Assembly: GCA_046727955.1 (NCBI GenBank)
Contig: JBKPDO010000080.1
Coordinates: 1-26,697, forward strand
Length of the DNA: 26,697 bases
Reading direction: 5' to 3'
Source of the DNA: DASVXQ01 sp046727955
GTDB lineage: Bacteria > Actinomycetota > CALGFH01
Under the pieces are notes generated by a model. The model saw only the letters and a list, made by a program, of their open reading frames with translations. It did not search any database and had not been told where the DNA came from. Position 1 is the stretch's first letter. Every line of letters begins with the position of its first letter. A program made the translations under genes and the position numbers. Of the stretch, positions 1 through 7,105 are shown in pieces.

Positions 1-1
1 G

Positions 2-958
2 GTCGCGGCCGCCGCGGTCGCGGCCGCCGCCGGCCGGCTCGGCGCGCGCTGCCCGGGCCGGCTCGGCGAGCACGTTCCGCTCGCGCCGCTGACCACCTTC
101 CGCCTTGGCGGCCCGGCGCGCCTGTTCCTGCGCGCCGAGTCGGCCGGCGACCTGATCGCCCTCGCCGACGTCCTGGCCGAGCTGCCCGTGCCCCTGCTGA
201 TCCTCGGCCGCGGCTCGAACGTGCTGGTGGCCGACGCCGGCTGGCCCGGCGTGGTGCTCCACCTTGGCCAGCACTTCCGCTCCATCGGGGTCGACGGCGA
301 GCAGATCGAGGCGGGCGGGGCCGCGCCGCTGCCGAGCCTCGCCGCCCGCTCGGCCGCCGCCTCGCTCGGCGGGCTCGCCTTCACCGTGGCCATTCCCGGC
401 AGCGTCGGCGGCGGCGTCCGCATGAACGCCGGCGCGCACGGCTCGGAGATCGGTGACCGGCTCGTCTGGGCGGAGGTACTCGACCTGGCCCTTGGTGCCC
501 GCGCGGAGCCGGTGCGGCGCAAGCCGGACGAGCTGGGCCTGCGCTTCCGGCGCTCCGGCCTGCCGCGCGGCGCGGTGGTCACCGCCGCCCGCTTTGCCTG
601 CGAGTCCGCGCCCGAGGCCGAGGTCCGCGCCCAGATCGACGAGGCGCGCCGCTGGCGGCGCGACAACCAGCCGGTGAACCAGCCCAACTGCGGCAGCGTG
701 TTCGTCAACCCCGACGGGATGGCGGCGGGGCGGGTGGTCGAGCTGCTCGGCATGAAGGGGGAGCGCTGCGGCGGTGCCCGCATCAGCGAGATCCACGCCA
801 ATTTCATCGTCGCCGCCGAGGGCGCCTGCGCCGCCCACGTGATCGAGCTGATCCGCCGCGTGATGCGCCGCGCCCGCGAGGATCTCGGCCTGGAGCTGCG
901 CACCGAGGTGCAGCTCGCCGGAGACTTCACCGCCGGCCCACCGGGGGGTGGGCCGTGA
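2..958 (+). CDS. murB: UDP-N-acetylenolpyruvoylglucosamine reductase, 5' end cut by window edge
   Basis: MurB is a cytosolic flavoenzyme that uses NADPH to reduce the enolpyruvyl group of UDP-GlcNAc-enolpyruvate to UDP-MurNAc, the second committed step of peptidoglycan precursor synthesis. The frame is open from base 2 with no ATG or GTG before 188, and family sequence (LTTFRLGGPA) is already present upstream of 188, so the true start lies left of the window and the GTG at 188 is internal. FAD-binding motifs GRGSNVLVAD and AIPGSVGGGVRMNAG are clear. NCGSVFVNP carries the serine expected as proton donor, followed by GARISEIHANFIV and a C-terminal LRTEVQLAG with the conserved glutamate. The stop overlaps the ftsQ GTG by 4 bases (GTGA), suggesting translational coupling. 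Identity is secure; only the N-terminus is missing. Confidence 0.95.
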   Translation, partial: VAAAAVAAAAGRLGARCPGRLGEHVPLAPLTTFRLGGPARLFLRAESAGDLIALADVLAELPVPLLILGRGSNVLVADAGWPGVVLHLGQHFRSIGVDGEQIEAGGAAPLPSLAARSAAASLGGLAFTVAIPGSVGGGVRMNAGAHGSEIGDRLVWAEVLDLALGARAEPVRRKPDELGLRFRRSGLPRGAVVTAARFACESAPEAEVRAQIDEARRWRRDNQPVNQPNCGSVFVNPDGMAAGRVVELLGMKGERCGGARISEIHANFIVAAEGACAAHVIELIRRVMRRAREDLGLELRTEVQLAGDFTAGPPGGGP

Positions 959-1749
959 ACCGTCTGCTCACCGACCGGCGCATCCTGGAGCGCCGCCGCG
1001 CGATCATCGCCGAGCGCGTGCGCCGCCGCCGGCTCGTGCTGCTGGCCGGGGCGGTCGCGGTGGTGGTCGCGGTCGGGCTGTACCAGCTCGCCCGCTCGCC
1101 GCTGTTCGGGCTCACCGCCATTCGGGTCGAGGGGGCCAGCCCGGGCGTGCGGGCGGCGGTGCTGTCCGCCGCCGGGCTCCGGCTCGGCGAGCCCTACCTG
1201 GGCATCGACGCCGGGGCGGTGCGGCGCCGGGTGGAGGCGCTGCCGGGCGTGGCAGCCGCCCGCGTGCAGCGCTCCTACCCGTCGAGCCTGCGCATCGTGG
1301 TCAGCGAGCGCCAGCCCACAGCGCAGGTGTCCTCGGCGGGCGCCTACTGGCTGGTGGCGGCCGACGGGGTGGTTATCGGGCGGGTCGCCGGGCGCCGCAC
1401 CGGCCTGCCGTACGTCGCCGGGGTACCGCTCCCGCCCGCGGTGCGCCCGGGGGTGCGGCTGCCGCCCGACAACCCGCTGGCCAACGCGCTCACCGCGCTG
1501 GACCGCATGGACCCCGCGCTGGAGCGGCAGGTGGTGGGCGTGACGGCGCCCTCTGTCGACGGCCTCGAGCTGGGGCTGCGGGGTGGGGCGCGGGTGCTTT
1601 ACGGCATGGCCGAGCAGCAGGCGGCCAAGGACGCCGCCGTCCTGCTCATCCAGCGCAAGCTCCGAGCGGAGAGGAGACAGATAGTGCGAATCGACGTGCG
1701 CAGCCCGTCGACGCCGACAGTAAAGGAGGCCGCGGCTGGAAATGGCTGA
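955..1749 (+). CDS. ftsQ: Cell division protein FtsQ/DivIB
   Basis: FtsQ is a bitopic membrane protein that connects the early Z-ring to the late septal synthesis complex through FtsL/FtsB. The 264-residue product has a very basic cytoplasmic N-terminus (ERRRAIIAERVRRRR, about 12-26), one membrane helix at about 27-45, then a POTRA-like domain at about 50-118 (FGLTAIRVEGA, then LPGVAAARVQRSYPSSLRIVVSERQP) and an extracytoplasmic beta domain. The order charged tail, helix, POTRA and the arginine/proline pattern at SERQP are typical of the family. It begins with GTG inside the murB stop and precedes ftsZ with no ftsA between them, as in Actinobacteria. Length is normal. Confidence 0.93.
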   Translation: MNRLLTDRRILERRRAIIAERVRRRRLVLLAGAVAVVVAVGLYQLARSPLFGLTAIRVEGASPGVRAAVLSAAGLRLGEPYLGIDAGAVRRRVEALPGVAAARVQRSYPSSLRIVVSERQPTAQVSSAGAYWLVAADGVVIGRVAGRRTGLPYVAGVPLPPAVRPGVRLPPDNPLANALTALDRMDPALERQVVGVTAPSVDGLELGLRGGARVLYGMAEQQAAKDAAVLLIQRKLRAERRQIVRIDVRSPSTPTVKEAAAGNG

Positions 1750-1755
1750 GGGTAG

Positions 1756-1784
1756 TTGACCGACCCCCGGGCCGCCGGTAGAGT
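1756..1784 (+). promoter_or_regulatory. Candidate sigma-70-type promoter for ftsZ
   Basis: TTGACC at 1756-1761 and TAGAGT at 1779-1784 are separated by exactly 17 bases. It lies just behind the ftsQ stop and about 195 bases before the ftsZ start. Transcription would begin near 1791 and give a long leader. The match to both boxes at optimal spacing is good, but the assignment is inference. Confidence 0.55.
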
Positions 1785-1795
1785 CACGGCCAGCT

Positions 1796-1839
1796 TGAGG
1801 TTTACATAATGTTCGACCTCAGGTAAAGGCTGAGGGTTT
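1796..1839 (+). promoter_or_regulatory. Inverted and direct repeats in the ftsZ leader
   Basis: TGAGGT (1796-1801) and ACCTCA (1816-1821) form an inverted repeat with a 14-base AT-rich spacer. A related direct copy, TGAGGGTTT, follows at 1831-1839 and matches TGAGGTTT at 1796-1803. They sit just downstream of the predicted ftsZ start site, where a repressor or an RNA fold could act. No regulator can be named from sequence. Confidence 0.35.
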
Positions 1840-1977
1840 CGTCTGGTGCGGCGCCCTGCGCGACCGTCTGGAGCGCACGGCATGGATGAACCGGGGTCCT
1901 CGGCAACTTCCCCCCTCCCTGGTTGACCGCATGGGACATTTGGGTCGCTTCGATAACGGGCTAAGGAGGTTGCTTGG

Positions 1978-3120
1978 ATGATGGCGGCGCCCCAGAACTA
2001 TCTGGCCGTGATCAAGGTGGTCGGGATCGGCGGCGGTGGGGTCAACGCCGTCAACCGGATGATCGAGGCGGGCCTGAAGGGCGTCGAGTTCATCGCGGTC
2101 AATACCGACGCGCAGGCACTGCTGGCGTCGGACGCCGACGTGAAGCTGGACGTCGGGCGTGAGCTGACCCGGGGACTCGGCGCCGGCTCCAACCCCGAGG
2201 TTGGCCGGCAGGCGGCCGAAGACCATGCCGAGGAGCTCGAGGAAGTGCTCAAAGGCGCCGACATGGTGTTCGTCACCGCCGGTGAGGGCGGTGGCACCGG
2301 CACCGGCGGCGCTCCGGTGGTAGCGCGCATCTCCAAGGCACAGGGAGCGCTGACCATCGGCGTGGTGACCAGGCCCTTCGCCTTCGAGGGGCGGCGCCGC
2401 TCGCAGCAGGCCGACGCCGGCATCGAGGGTCTCAAGGCCGAGGTCGACACGCTCATCATCATCCCCAACGACCGGCTGCTGCAGGTGGCGGAGCGCAGTA
2501 CCTCCATGCTGGACGCCTTCAAGCTGGCCGACCAGGTGCTGTTGCAGGGGGTGCAGGGCATCACCGACCTGATCACCATCCCCGGGCTGATCAACCTCGA
2601 CTTCGCCGACGTCCGGGCGACCATGCGCGAGGCGGGCACCGCGCTCATGGGCATCGGCCAGGCGCGGGGCGAGGACCGGGCGGTGGCCGCGGCCAAGCAG
2701 GCGATCTCCTCGCCGCTGCTGGAGGCCTCCGTCGACGGCGCCCGCGGCGTGCTGCTCAACATCTCCGGTGGCTCCGACCTGGGGCTGTTCGAGGTCAACG
2801 AGGCGGCGGAGGTGATTGCCTCGGCCGCCCACCCCGACGCCAACATCATCTTCGGCGCGGTGATCGACGACGTGCTCGGCGACGAGGTCCGGGTCACGGT
2901 GATCGCGGCCGGCTTCGACCGCGGTGAGCAGGTCGCCGCCGAGGCTGCCGATTCCGGCACCGTGGCCGCCGCCGAGGCTTCGCGGGAGGAGGCGGTCTGG
3001 CCGAACGCCGCCCACGGCCGCGGGGAGGAGGACGGCGACCTCGAGCGTGACCGGCCCAGGCGGGTCATCTACCACGGCGATGACGACGACCTCGACATCC
3101 CCTCGTTCCTCAAGCGCTAG
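1978..3120 (+). CDS. ftsZ: Cell division GTPase FtsZ
   Basis: FtsZ is the tubulin-like GTPase that polymerises into the division ring. The 380-residue product contains the nucleotide-binding KVVGIGGGGVNAVNRM region, the tubulin signature GGGTGTG at 104-110, VTRPFAFEGRRR at 130-141 and the T7 synergy loop NLDFADV at 206-212, whose aspartates complete the GTPase site of the next subunit. An acidic variable linker runs from about 317 to 366. The C-terminal peptide DDDDLDIPSFLKR (368-380) is the expected docking site for SepF, encoded downstream. The start is one of two adjacent ATGs (1978, 1981); AAGGAGG at 1963-1969 supports 1978. Length and motifs are entirely normal. Confidence 0.98.
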   Translation: MMAAPQNYLAVIKVVGIGGGGVNAVNRMIEAGLKGVEFIAVNTDAQALLASDADVKLDVGRELTRGLGAGSNPEVGRQAAEDHAEELEEVLKGADMVFVTAGEGGGTGTGGAPVVARISKAQGALTIGVVTRPFAFEGRRRSQQADAGIEGLKAEVDTLIIIPNDRLLQVAERSTSMLDAFKLADQVLLQGVQGITDLITIPGLINLDFADVRATMREAGTALMGIGQARGEDRAVAAAKQAISSPLLEASVDGARGVLLNISGGSDLGLFEVNEAAEVIASAAHPDANIIFGAVIDDVLGDEVRVTVIAAGFDRGEQVAAEAADSGTVAAAEASREEAVWPNAAHGRGEEDGDLERDRPRRVIYHGDDDDLDIPSFLKR

Positions 3121-3193
3121 CGCTGAGCAGGTGACGGGAGGACTCGTCTGGCGGCCCGGGGGGTCCGGGGGGCTCAAGAGCGAGGCCCGGGCC

Positions 3194-4165
3194 ATGGCAC
3201 CAGGCAGCCAAGCAAAGCCGAGCGTTAGCCCCCCGGTGGATACAGCGCCCGAGCGGCCAGAGCCGGCCGGGTCCGGGGCTGCGGCCGGGTCCGGGGCTGC
3301 GGCCGTGCCGGCCTGGCCGCCGGTGCTGGTGGCCGAGGACCTGCTCGCTCGTGGGGTGGTGGCCGCGTTCAGCGGCCGCGCCGGGGCGCGCGGCACGCCG
3401 CCCTACGACGGGCTCAACCTGGGCCTGCACGTGGGCGACGACCTCCGGACGGTGCTGCGCAACCGCCGGCGCCTGGCGACCGTGCTCGGGCTGGCCGGCC
3501 TGCCCTGGGCGACCGTGCGCCAGGTCCACTCCGCACGCGTGGTCGAGGCGAGCCGCGGCCGGCTCGGTCCCGGGCCGCCGGAGGCCCGTCCCGCGCTCGC
3601 CGAGGCCGACGGCCTGGTCAGCGGCGAGGCCGGTATGGTGCTCGCGGTGCTCATGGCCGACTGCCTGCCGGTGCTGCTGGCCGACCCGGACGCCGCGGTG
3701 GTGGCCGCGGTGCACGCCGGCTGGCGCGGCCTGGTGTCCGGCGCGATCGAGCAGGGCGTGGCCGCCTTCGCCCGCCGCGGCGGCCGCCCGGCCAGCACCA
3801 TCGCCCTGATCGGGCCGGCCATCGGCGCATGCTGCTACGAGGTCGGCCCGGAGGTGGCCGGCGCGGTGGTGCAGCGCTATCCCGCCGCGGTGGCGACCAC
3901 GCGTGACGGGCGCCTGGCGATCGACACCACCGCCGCCGCCGTGGAAGCGCTCGAGCGGGCGGGCATCGGCGAGGTCCGCCACCCCTCTGGTGAGTGCACC
4001 TGCCACCAGCCAGCGCGGTTCTTCTCCTACCGCCGCGACGGCGTCACCGGTCGCCAGGCTGGCCTGATCGCGCTGGTCGGCCCGGCGAGGGCCGAGGCGG
4101 CCGAGGCGGCCGAGGCAGCCGGGGCGGCTGAGGGGGCCGAGGCGGCGGAAGGGGCGGGCCCATGA
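3194..4165 (+). CDS. pgeF: PgeF/YfiH-type purine nucleoside phosphorylase-like protein (DUF152, laccase domain)
   Basis: This is the copper/zinc-dependent YfiH/YlmD family. Members act as purine nucleoside phosphorylase/adenosine deaminase, or in E. coli as an editing factor for peptidoglycan precursors; they commonly lie next to ftsZ. The metal and active-site residues are present: RQVHS, then ADCLPVLLAD, then VHAGWRG, then GPAIGACCYEVG and CTCHQPARFFSYRRDG. The catalytic domain starts near position 3323. Upstream is a low-complexity Pro/Ala/Gly segment, so the start is uncertain: ATG 3194 is chosen (weak GAGG eight bases upstream), with GTG 3131 and GTG 3305 as alternatives. The last 24 residues are an Ala/Glu-rich tail. 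The stop overlaps the yggS ATG (ATGA). Confidence 0.88.
   Translation: MAPGSQAKPSVSPPVDTAPERPEPAGSGAAAGSGAAAVPAWPPVLVAEDLLARGVVAAFSGRAGARGTPPYDGLNLGLHVGDDLRTVLRNRRRLATVLGLAGLPWATVRQVHSARVVEASRGRLGPGPPEARPALAEADGLVSGEAGMVLAVLMADCLPVLLADPDAAVVAAVHAGWRGLVSGAIEQGVAAFARRGGRPASTIALIGPAIGACCYEVGPEVAGAVVQRYPAAVATTRDGRLAIDTTAAAVEALERAGIGEVRHPSGECTCHQPARFFSYRRDGVTGRQAGLIALVGPARAEAAEAAEAAGAAEGAEAAEGAGP
3265..3300 (+). repeat. 18-bp perfect tandem duplication inside pgeF
   Basis: The 18-base unit at 3265-3282 is repeated exactly at 3283-3300, encoding a doubled Ala-Gly-Ser-Gly-Ala-Ala block in the low-complexity N-terminal extension. It is in frame and probably arose by replication slippage. It supports this N-terminal part being a dispensable linker or even untranslated. 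Confidence 0.8.
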
Positions 4166-4905
4166 CCTCGCAGCCGGCCGTCCAGGGTGCCGCCCAGGGT
4201 CCCGACCTCGCCGGGATCCCCGGCCGGGTCGCCGCCGTGCGCGGGCGCATCGCCGCCGCCGCGCGCCGGGCCGGCCGCGATCCCGCAGAGGTCACCCTGG
4301 TCGCCGTCGCCAAGCTGCAGCCGGTGTCCGCGGTCAGGGCGGCCTTGACCGCCGGCGTGCCGGACATCGGCGAGAACTACGCTCAGGACCTGGCGGCCAA
4401 GGCCGCGGCGGTGCAGGGCGCTCGCTGGCACTTCGTCGGCCGTCTGCAGCGCAACAAGGTCCCGGTCCTGGTCGAGACGGGCGCGCTGGTGCATTCGCTC
4501 GACTCGCTGCCCTCCGCCAGGGCGCTCGGCCGGCGCGCGCGCGCCGCCGGGACGGTGGCGCGCGCGCTGGTCCAGGTGGAGCTGGACGAGCGCGTCGCGG
4601 CGCACGGGGTGGCCGCCGCGGATCTCGACGAGTTCGTCGCCGTCTGCCGCCGCGTCGAGGCGCTGCGGCTCGAGGGTCTCATGCTCATGCCCGCGCCGGC
4701 GCCCTCGCCCGAGGACCAGCGGCCGCTGTTCCGGCGGCTGGCGGAGCTGGCCAAACGGCTCGGCACGGGCATGAGCGCCCTGTCGATGGGCATGACCGCG
4801 GACTTCGAGGTCGCGGTCGAAGAGGGTGCCACCCTGGTGCGCGTGGGCACGGCGATTTTCGGCCCGCGCCCCCCGGAAAAAGCGACAAAAGGGGGAGCCA
4901 GGTGA
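4162..4905 (+). CDS. PLP homeostasis protein, YggS/PROSC family
   Basis: YggS-family proteins bind pyridoxal phosphate on an alanine-racemase-like TIM barrel without known catalysis and buffer PLP and amino-acid pools. The 247-residue product has VAVAKLQP with the PLP lysine at K51, IGENYAQDLAAK, WHFVGRLQRNKV, HSLDS, LEGLMLMP and the phosphate-binding end LSMGMTADFEVAVEEGATLVRVGTAIFG. The usual serine or threonine around the lysine is replaced (AVAK rather than AVSK), a minor variation. The start overlaps the pgeF stop by ATGA. Its place between pgeF and sepF is the standard actinobacterial order. A gap of about 235 bases with hairpins follows, so this may be the last gene of the ftsZ transcript. 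Confidence 0.93.
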   Translation: MTSQPAVQGAAQGPDLAGIPGRVAAVRGRIAAAARRAGRDPAEVTLVAVAKLQPVSAVRAALTAGVPDIGENYAQDLAAKAAAVQGARWHFVGRLQRNKVPVLVETGALVHSLDSLPSARALGRRARAAGTVARALVQVELDERVAAHGVAAADLDEFVAVCRRVEALRLEGLMLMPAPAPSPEDQRPLFRRLAELAKRLGTGMSALSMGMTADFEVAVEEGATLVRVGTAIFGPRPPEKATKGGAR

Positions 4906-5037
4906 GCGTGGCGAAAAGACTTGCCCGCAGAGCGATACGCTCGTCGCATGAGGTCTGTTTAATGGAGGGTGCAATCATGAGTTCTGCTTAGCTCGGCAGG
5001 CGAATGCACACAGCGTTGCTCCTCAGAGGGGGCACGC

Positions 5038-5073
5038 CGCGACCTCGCCAGGTCGCGTCCCCCGAGCGGGGGG
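5038..5073 (+). terminator. Two consecutive GC hairpins between yggS and sepF
   Basis: CGCGACCT (5038-5045) pairs perfectly with AGGTCGCG (5050-5057) over a 4-base loop. It is followed at once by CCCCC (5059-5063) facing a G-run at 5068-5073. There is no T-tract, so a classical intrinsic terminator is not proven, although actinobacterial terminators often lack one. The gap 4906-5140 otherwise shows only a 9-codon ORF without support and the sepF promoter candidate. Confidence 0.4.
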
Positions 5074-5105
5074 CACGGCGAATAGGCGAGCCGCGGCGGA
5101 GGACG

Positions 5106-5111
5106 TAGGAT
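5106..5111 (+). promoter_or_regulatory. Candidate -10 element (TAGGAT) for sepF
   Basis: TAGGAT is a good actinobacterial -10 hexamer and lies 29 bases before the chosen sepF start, giving a short leader. The region 17 bases upstream has only a poor -35 match, which is common in Actinobacteria. Assignment is tentative. Confidence 0.4.
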
Positions 5112-5140
5112 GACGACGCGTACGAAGGTAGGTGAGGTGC

Positions 5141-5638
5141 GTGGCCGGGGCGTTCAAGAAGAGCCTCGTCTGGCTGGGGTTGGTCGAGCCACCAGAGGAT
5201 GACGAGGAGCTGGCCGAGGTGGCGGAGCCGAGCCGGCACGCCGCCGGGTCGGTGCCGGTCCGGCGTGTCCGCGGTGACGACTACCGAGACGGTCGCCGCC
5301 GGGACGGGCACTTCGACGAGCCGATGGAGGCGGTGATCCACCCGATACCCTCGGTCCCGACCAGGCAGGTCCACCTGATCGAGCCCTCCGGCTTCAACGA
5401 CGCCGAGGAGATCGGCGAGAAGTTCAAGGCCGACATCCCCGTAATCGTGAACCTGCAGGCCATGGAGCCCGAGCTGGCCAAGCGCCTGATCGACTTCGCG
5501 GCCGGCCTCACCTTCGGGCTGGACGGGAGCATCCAGCCCGTAGCGAAGAAGGTGTTCCTGTTGACCCCCCGAAATGTCGAAGTCTCTGCTGAGGAGCGGC
5601 GCCGGCTCCAAGAGCGGGGCTTCTTTAACCAGGCCTGA
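5141..5638 (+). CDS. sepF: Cell division protein SepF, FtsZ membrane anchor
   Basis: SepF polymerises into rings and tethers FtsZ to the membrane; in Actinobacteria it replaces FtsA. The product has 165 residues from GTG 5141 (MAGAFKKSLVWLGLVE), which matches the family's N-terminal amphipathic membrane-targeting helix; an in-frame GTG at 5132 would add three residues. GAAGGTAGG lies about eight bases before 5141. An acidic, charged linker (about 17-70) leads to the SepF domain at about 74-152, with RQVHLIEPSGFNDAEEIGEKF, PVIVNLQAMEPELAKRLIDFAAGL and FGLDGSIQPVAKKVFLLTP, the last containing the conserved glycine of the dimer interface. It is followed three bases later by yggT. Confidence 0.95.
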   Translation: MAGAFKKSLVWLGLVEPPEDDEELAEVAEPSRHAAGSVPVRRVRGDDYRDGRRRDGHFDEPMEAVIHPIPSVPTRQVHLIEPSGFNDAEEIGEKFKADIPVIVNLQAMEPELAKRLIDFAAGLTFGLDGSIQPVAKKVFLLTPRNVEVSAEERRRLQERGFFNQA

Positions 5639-5641
5639 CCG

Positions 5642-5917
5642 GTGTCTACTGTCTTGTTTGTTCTGTCGCTTCTGCTCACACTCTACTGGCTGATCCTGCT
5701 AGGCCGGATCATCCTCGATCTCCTGCTTTCGCTCACTGGTGGCCGGGGACTTTCCGGTTTGGCGATCCTGTACGGTATTCTGTACGACCTGACCGAGCCC
5801 GTCCTCCGACCCATCCGGCGACTCCTTCCCCCCCTGCGCGTCGGTGCTGTTGCCCTCGACCTGTCCCCCATACTCGTGTTCATGCTGATCGTCCTGCTGC
5901 AGCAGGTGGTGAGATAG
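5642..5917 (+). CDS. YggT family membrane protein
   Basis: This small integral membrane protein of the YGGT family (91 residues) has two hydrophobic segments, about 4-30 and 67-88, separated by the family motif DLTEPVLRPIRRLLPP, followed by DLSPILVFMLIVLLQ. The family is conserved next to sepF in Gram-positive bacteria and cyanobacteria and has been linked to osmotic tolerance and division or chloroplast nucleoid partitioning, but its biochemical role is not settled. It starts with GTG only three bases after the sepF stop, so the two are probably co-transcribed. Its first 120 bases are visibly less GC-rich than the neighbours, which is usual for genes dominated by Leu/Ile/Phe codons. Confidence 0.9.
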   Translation: MSTVLFVLSLLLTLYWLILLGRIILDLLLSLTGGRGLSGLAILYGILYDLTEPVLRPIRRLLPPLRVGAVALDLSPILVFMLIVLLQQVVR

Positions 5918-6018
5918 CACGTGAAGCCTTGCCGACGGTCCGCCCGCCCGGCCCTTGCCGGAGGGGTCCGGGCAACCCCAGGGGGGTGTCCCGGTGGACC
6001 ACCACCCGGCTCGACGTG

Positions 6019-6033
6019 CGCCGGAGTCCGGCG
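6019..6033 (+). promoter_or_regulatory. 15-bp palindrome upstream of divIVA
   Basis: CGCCGGA (6019-6025) and TCCGGCG (6027-6033) form a perfect inverted repeat around one base. It lies in the 217-base gap between yggT and divIVA, about 70 bases before the divIVA -10 candidate. It could be an operator, or part of a terminator for the sepF-yggT transcript together with the shorter CCGGA/TCCGG hairpin just upstream (about 5959-5972). Confidence 0.35.
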
Positions 6034-6100
6034 CCGTGCGGGTGGACGCTGCCCGTGACGACGCAAAGGCGAGCAGGACGACGGTCGAGTGGTGTTCGGG

Positions 6101-6106
6101 TACAAT
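6101..6106 (+). promoter_or_regulatory. Candidate -10 element (TACAAT) for divIVA
   Basis: TACAAT sits 28 bases before the divIVA ATG, with a G-rich extended upstream part and no convincing -35. The same hexamer in a similar context (GGTACAATG) occurs before dksA at 14704. AAGGAG at 6124-6129 provides the ribosome-binding site with five-base spacing. Confidence 0.5.
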
Positions 6107-6134
6107 GACCGACCACTTGCAGTAAGGAGCGCAA

Positions 6135-7088
6135 ATGCCGCCATTGACCCCGCTGGACATTCAACATAAAGAGTTCACCAAGGCCATGCGCGGTTACGCC
6201 ATGCACGAGGTGGACACCTTCCTCGACCAGATCACCGAGGAGTTCACCCGGCTGCAGGACGAGATCGCGCGGCTGCGGGAGCAGGCAGCGAGCACCCAGG
6301 CGCAGCCACAGGTCCAGGTCCCGCCGTCGATGCAGGCGGCCCCGCCGCCCGTCGTCCAGGCGGCGCCCCCACCGCCCCCACCGCCGCCGATGTCCACCGG
6401 CGGCGAGGAGGCCATCGCCCGTGCGCTGGTGATGGCCCAGCGGATGGCCGACCAGACGGTGGAGGAGGCGAAGGTCAAGGCCAAGGCCATGGTGGCCGAG
6501 GCGGAGGCCCGCGCCAAGAACATGACCGAGCAGTCGCAGCTCCGCGCCCGCGAGGTGACCGAGGCCTCCCAGATGCGCGCCCGCGAGCTCAGCGAGGCCG
6601 CGCAGATGCGCGCCCGCGAGTTGACCGAGGCCGCCCAGGCTCGCGCCCGCGAGCTCACCGAGGGGCTCGAGACGCGCTACAAGGAGCGCATTCAGTCGGC
6701 CGAGGCTCGCGCCCGCGTGGCCGAGGAGCAGTCGCGCATGCAGATCGCGCAGGTCACCGAGCAGGTGGCGCGCCGCAGGCAGGAGCTGGAGAGCTCGATC
6801 GAGGCGCTGCGCGCGTTCGAGCGCGATTACCGCGCGCGCCTGCGCGGCTTTGTCGAGGGCCAGCTCAAGGCGCTGGAGGACGCCGCGCCCTCCGGGCCGG
6901 TGGCACCGCCGCAGCCCCCGGGTCTCGGCAACAACTCGCGGCCGCTGCCTGGGTCTGAAGACCTTCCCGCTCTGTCGACCGGCGCCCGCCCGGTGAACAG
7001 CTCCTACTCGGCGCTCCGCGACCCGACCACCGACCCGGGTCTCGGCAACGGTCGCGACCGGGTGGACCGCCTGCGCCACGACGACTGA
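6135..7088 (+). CDS. divIVA: DivIVA/Wag31-type polar growth and division coiled-coil protein
   Basis: DivIVA recognises negatively curved membrane and, in Actinobacteria, organises polar cell wall growth and septation. The 317-residue product opens with the lipid-binding module (PLTPLDIQHKEFTKAMRGYAMHEVDTFLDQI, cited as a pattern across residues 3-33), followed by a first short coiled coil to about 50. A Pro/Gln-rich linker with an eight-proline run (51-90) comes next, then a long coiled coil from about 91 to 250 and a disordered Pro/Gly/Ser tail. Within the long coil, residues 134-199 are built of 11-residue repeats (separate entry). AAGGAG precedes ATG 6135. A 16-base sequence encoding PGLGN occurs twice in the tail (6917-6932, 7034-7049). 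Identity is secure; the repeat architecture is unusual. Confidence 0.93.
   Translation: MPPLTPLDIQHKEFTKAMRGYAMHEVDTFLDQITEEFTRLQDEIARLREQAASTQAQPQVQVPPSMQAAPPPVVQAAPPPPPPPPMSTGGEEAIARALVMAQRMADQTVEEAKVKAKAMVAEAEARAKNMTEQSQLRAREVTEASQMRARELSEAAQMRARELTEAAQARARELTEGLETRYKERIQSAEARARVAEEQSRMQIAQVTEQVARRRQELESSIEALRAFERDYRARLRGFVEGQLKALEDAAPSGPVAPPQPPGLGNNSRPLPGSEDLPALSTGARPVNSSYSALRDPTTDPGLGNGRDRVDRLRHDD
6534..6665 (+). repeat. Four 33-bp repeats encoding hendecads in divIVA
   Basis: Four successive 11-residue units occupy DivIVA residues 134-177 with the pattern [SA]Q[LMA]RARE[VL][TS]E[AG], and two weaker units continue to 199. The DNA repeats every 33 bases with few differences, indicating recent tandem duplication. 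Eleven-residue periodicity usually gives a nearly straight or slightly right-handed coiled coil, unlike heptads. Confidence 0.88.
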
Positions 7089-7105
7089 CCGGCTGGAGTC
7101 GGCCC

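Noticed and set aside
1819..3396. A 525-codon minus-strand frame opposite ftsZ
   Set aside because: Antisense of ftsZ, which has all family motifs; no independent ribosome site or domain.
4963..4991. A 9-codon frame (MEGAIMSSA) between yggS and sepF
   Set aside because: No ribosome site or feature; chance frame in a gap with a locally lower GC content.
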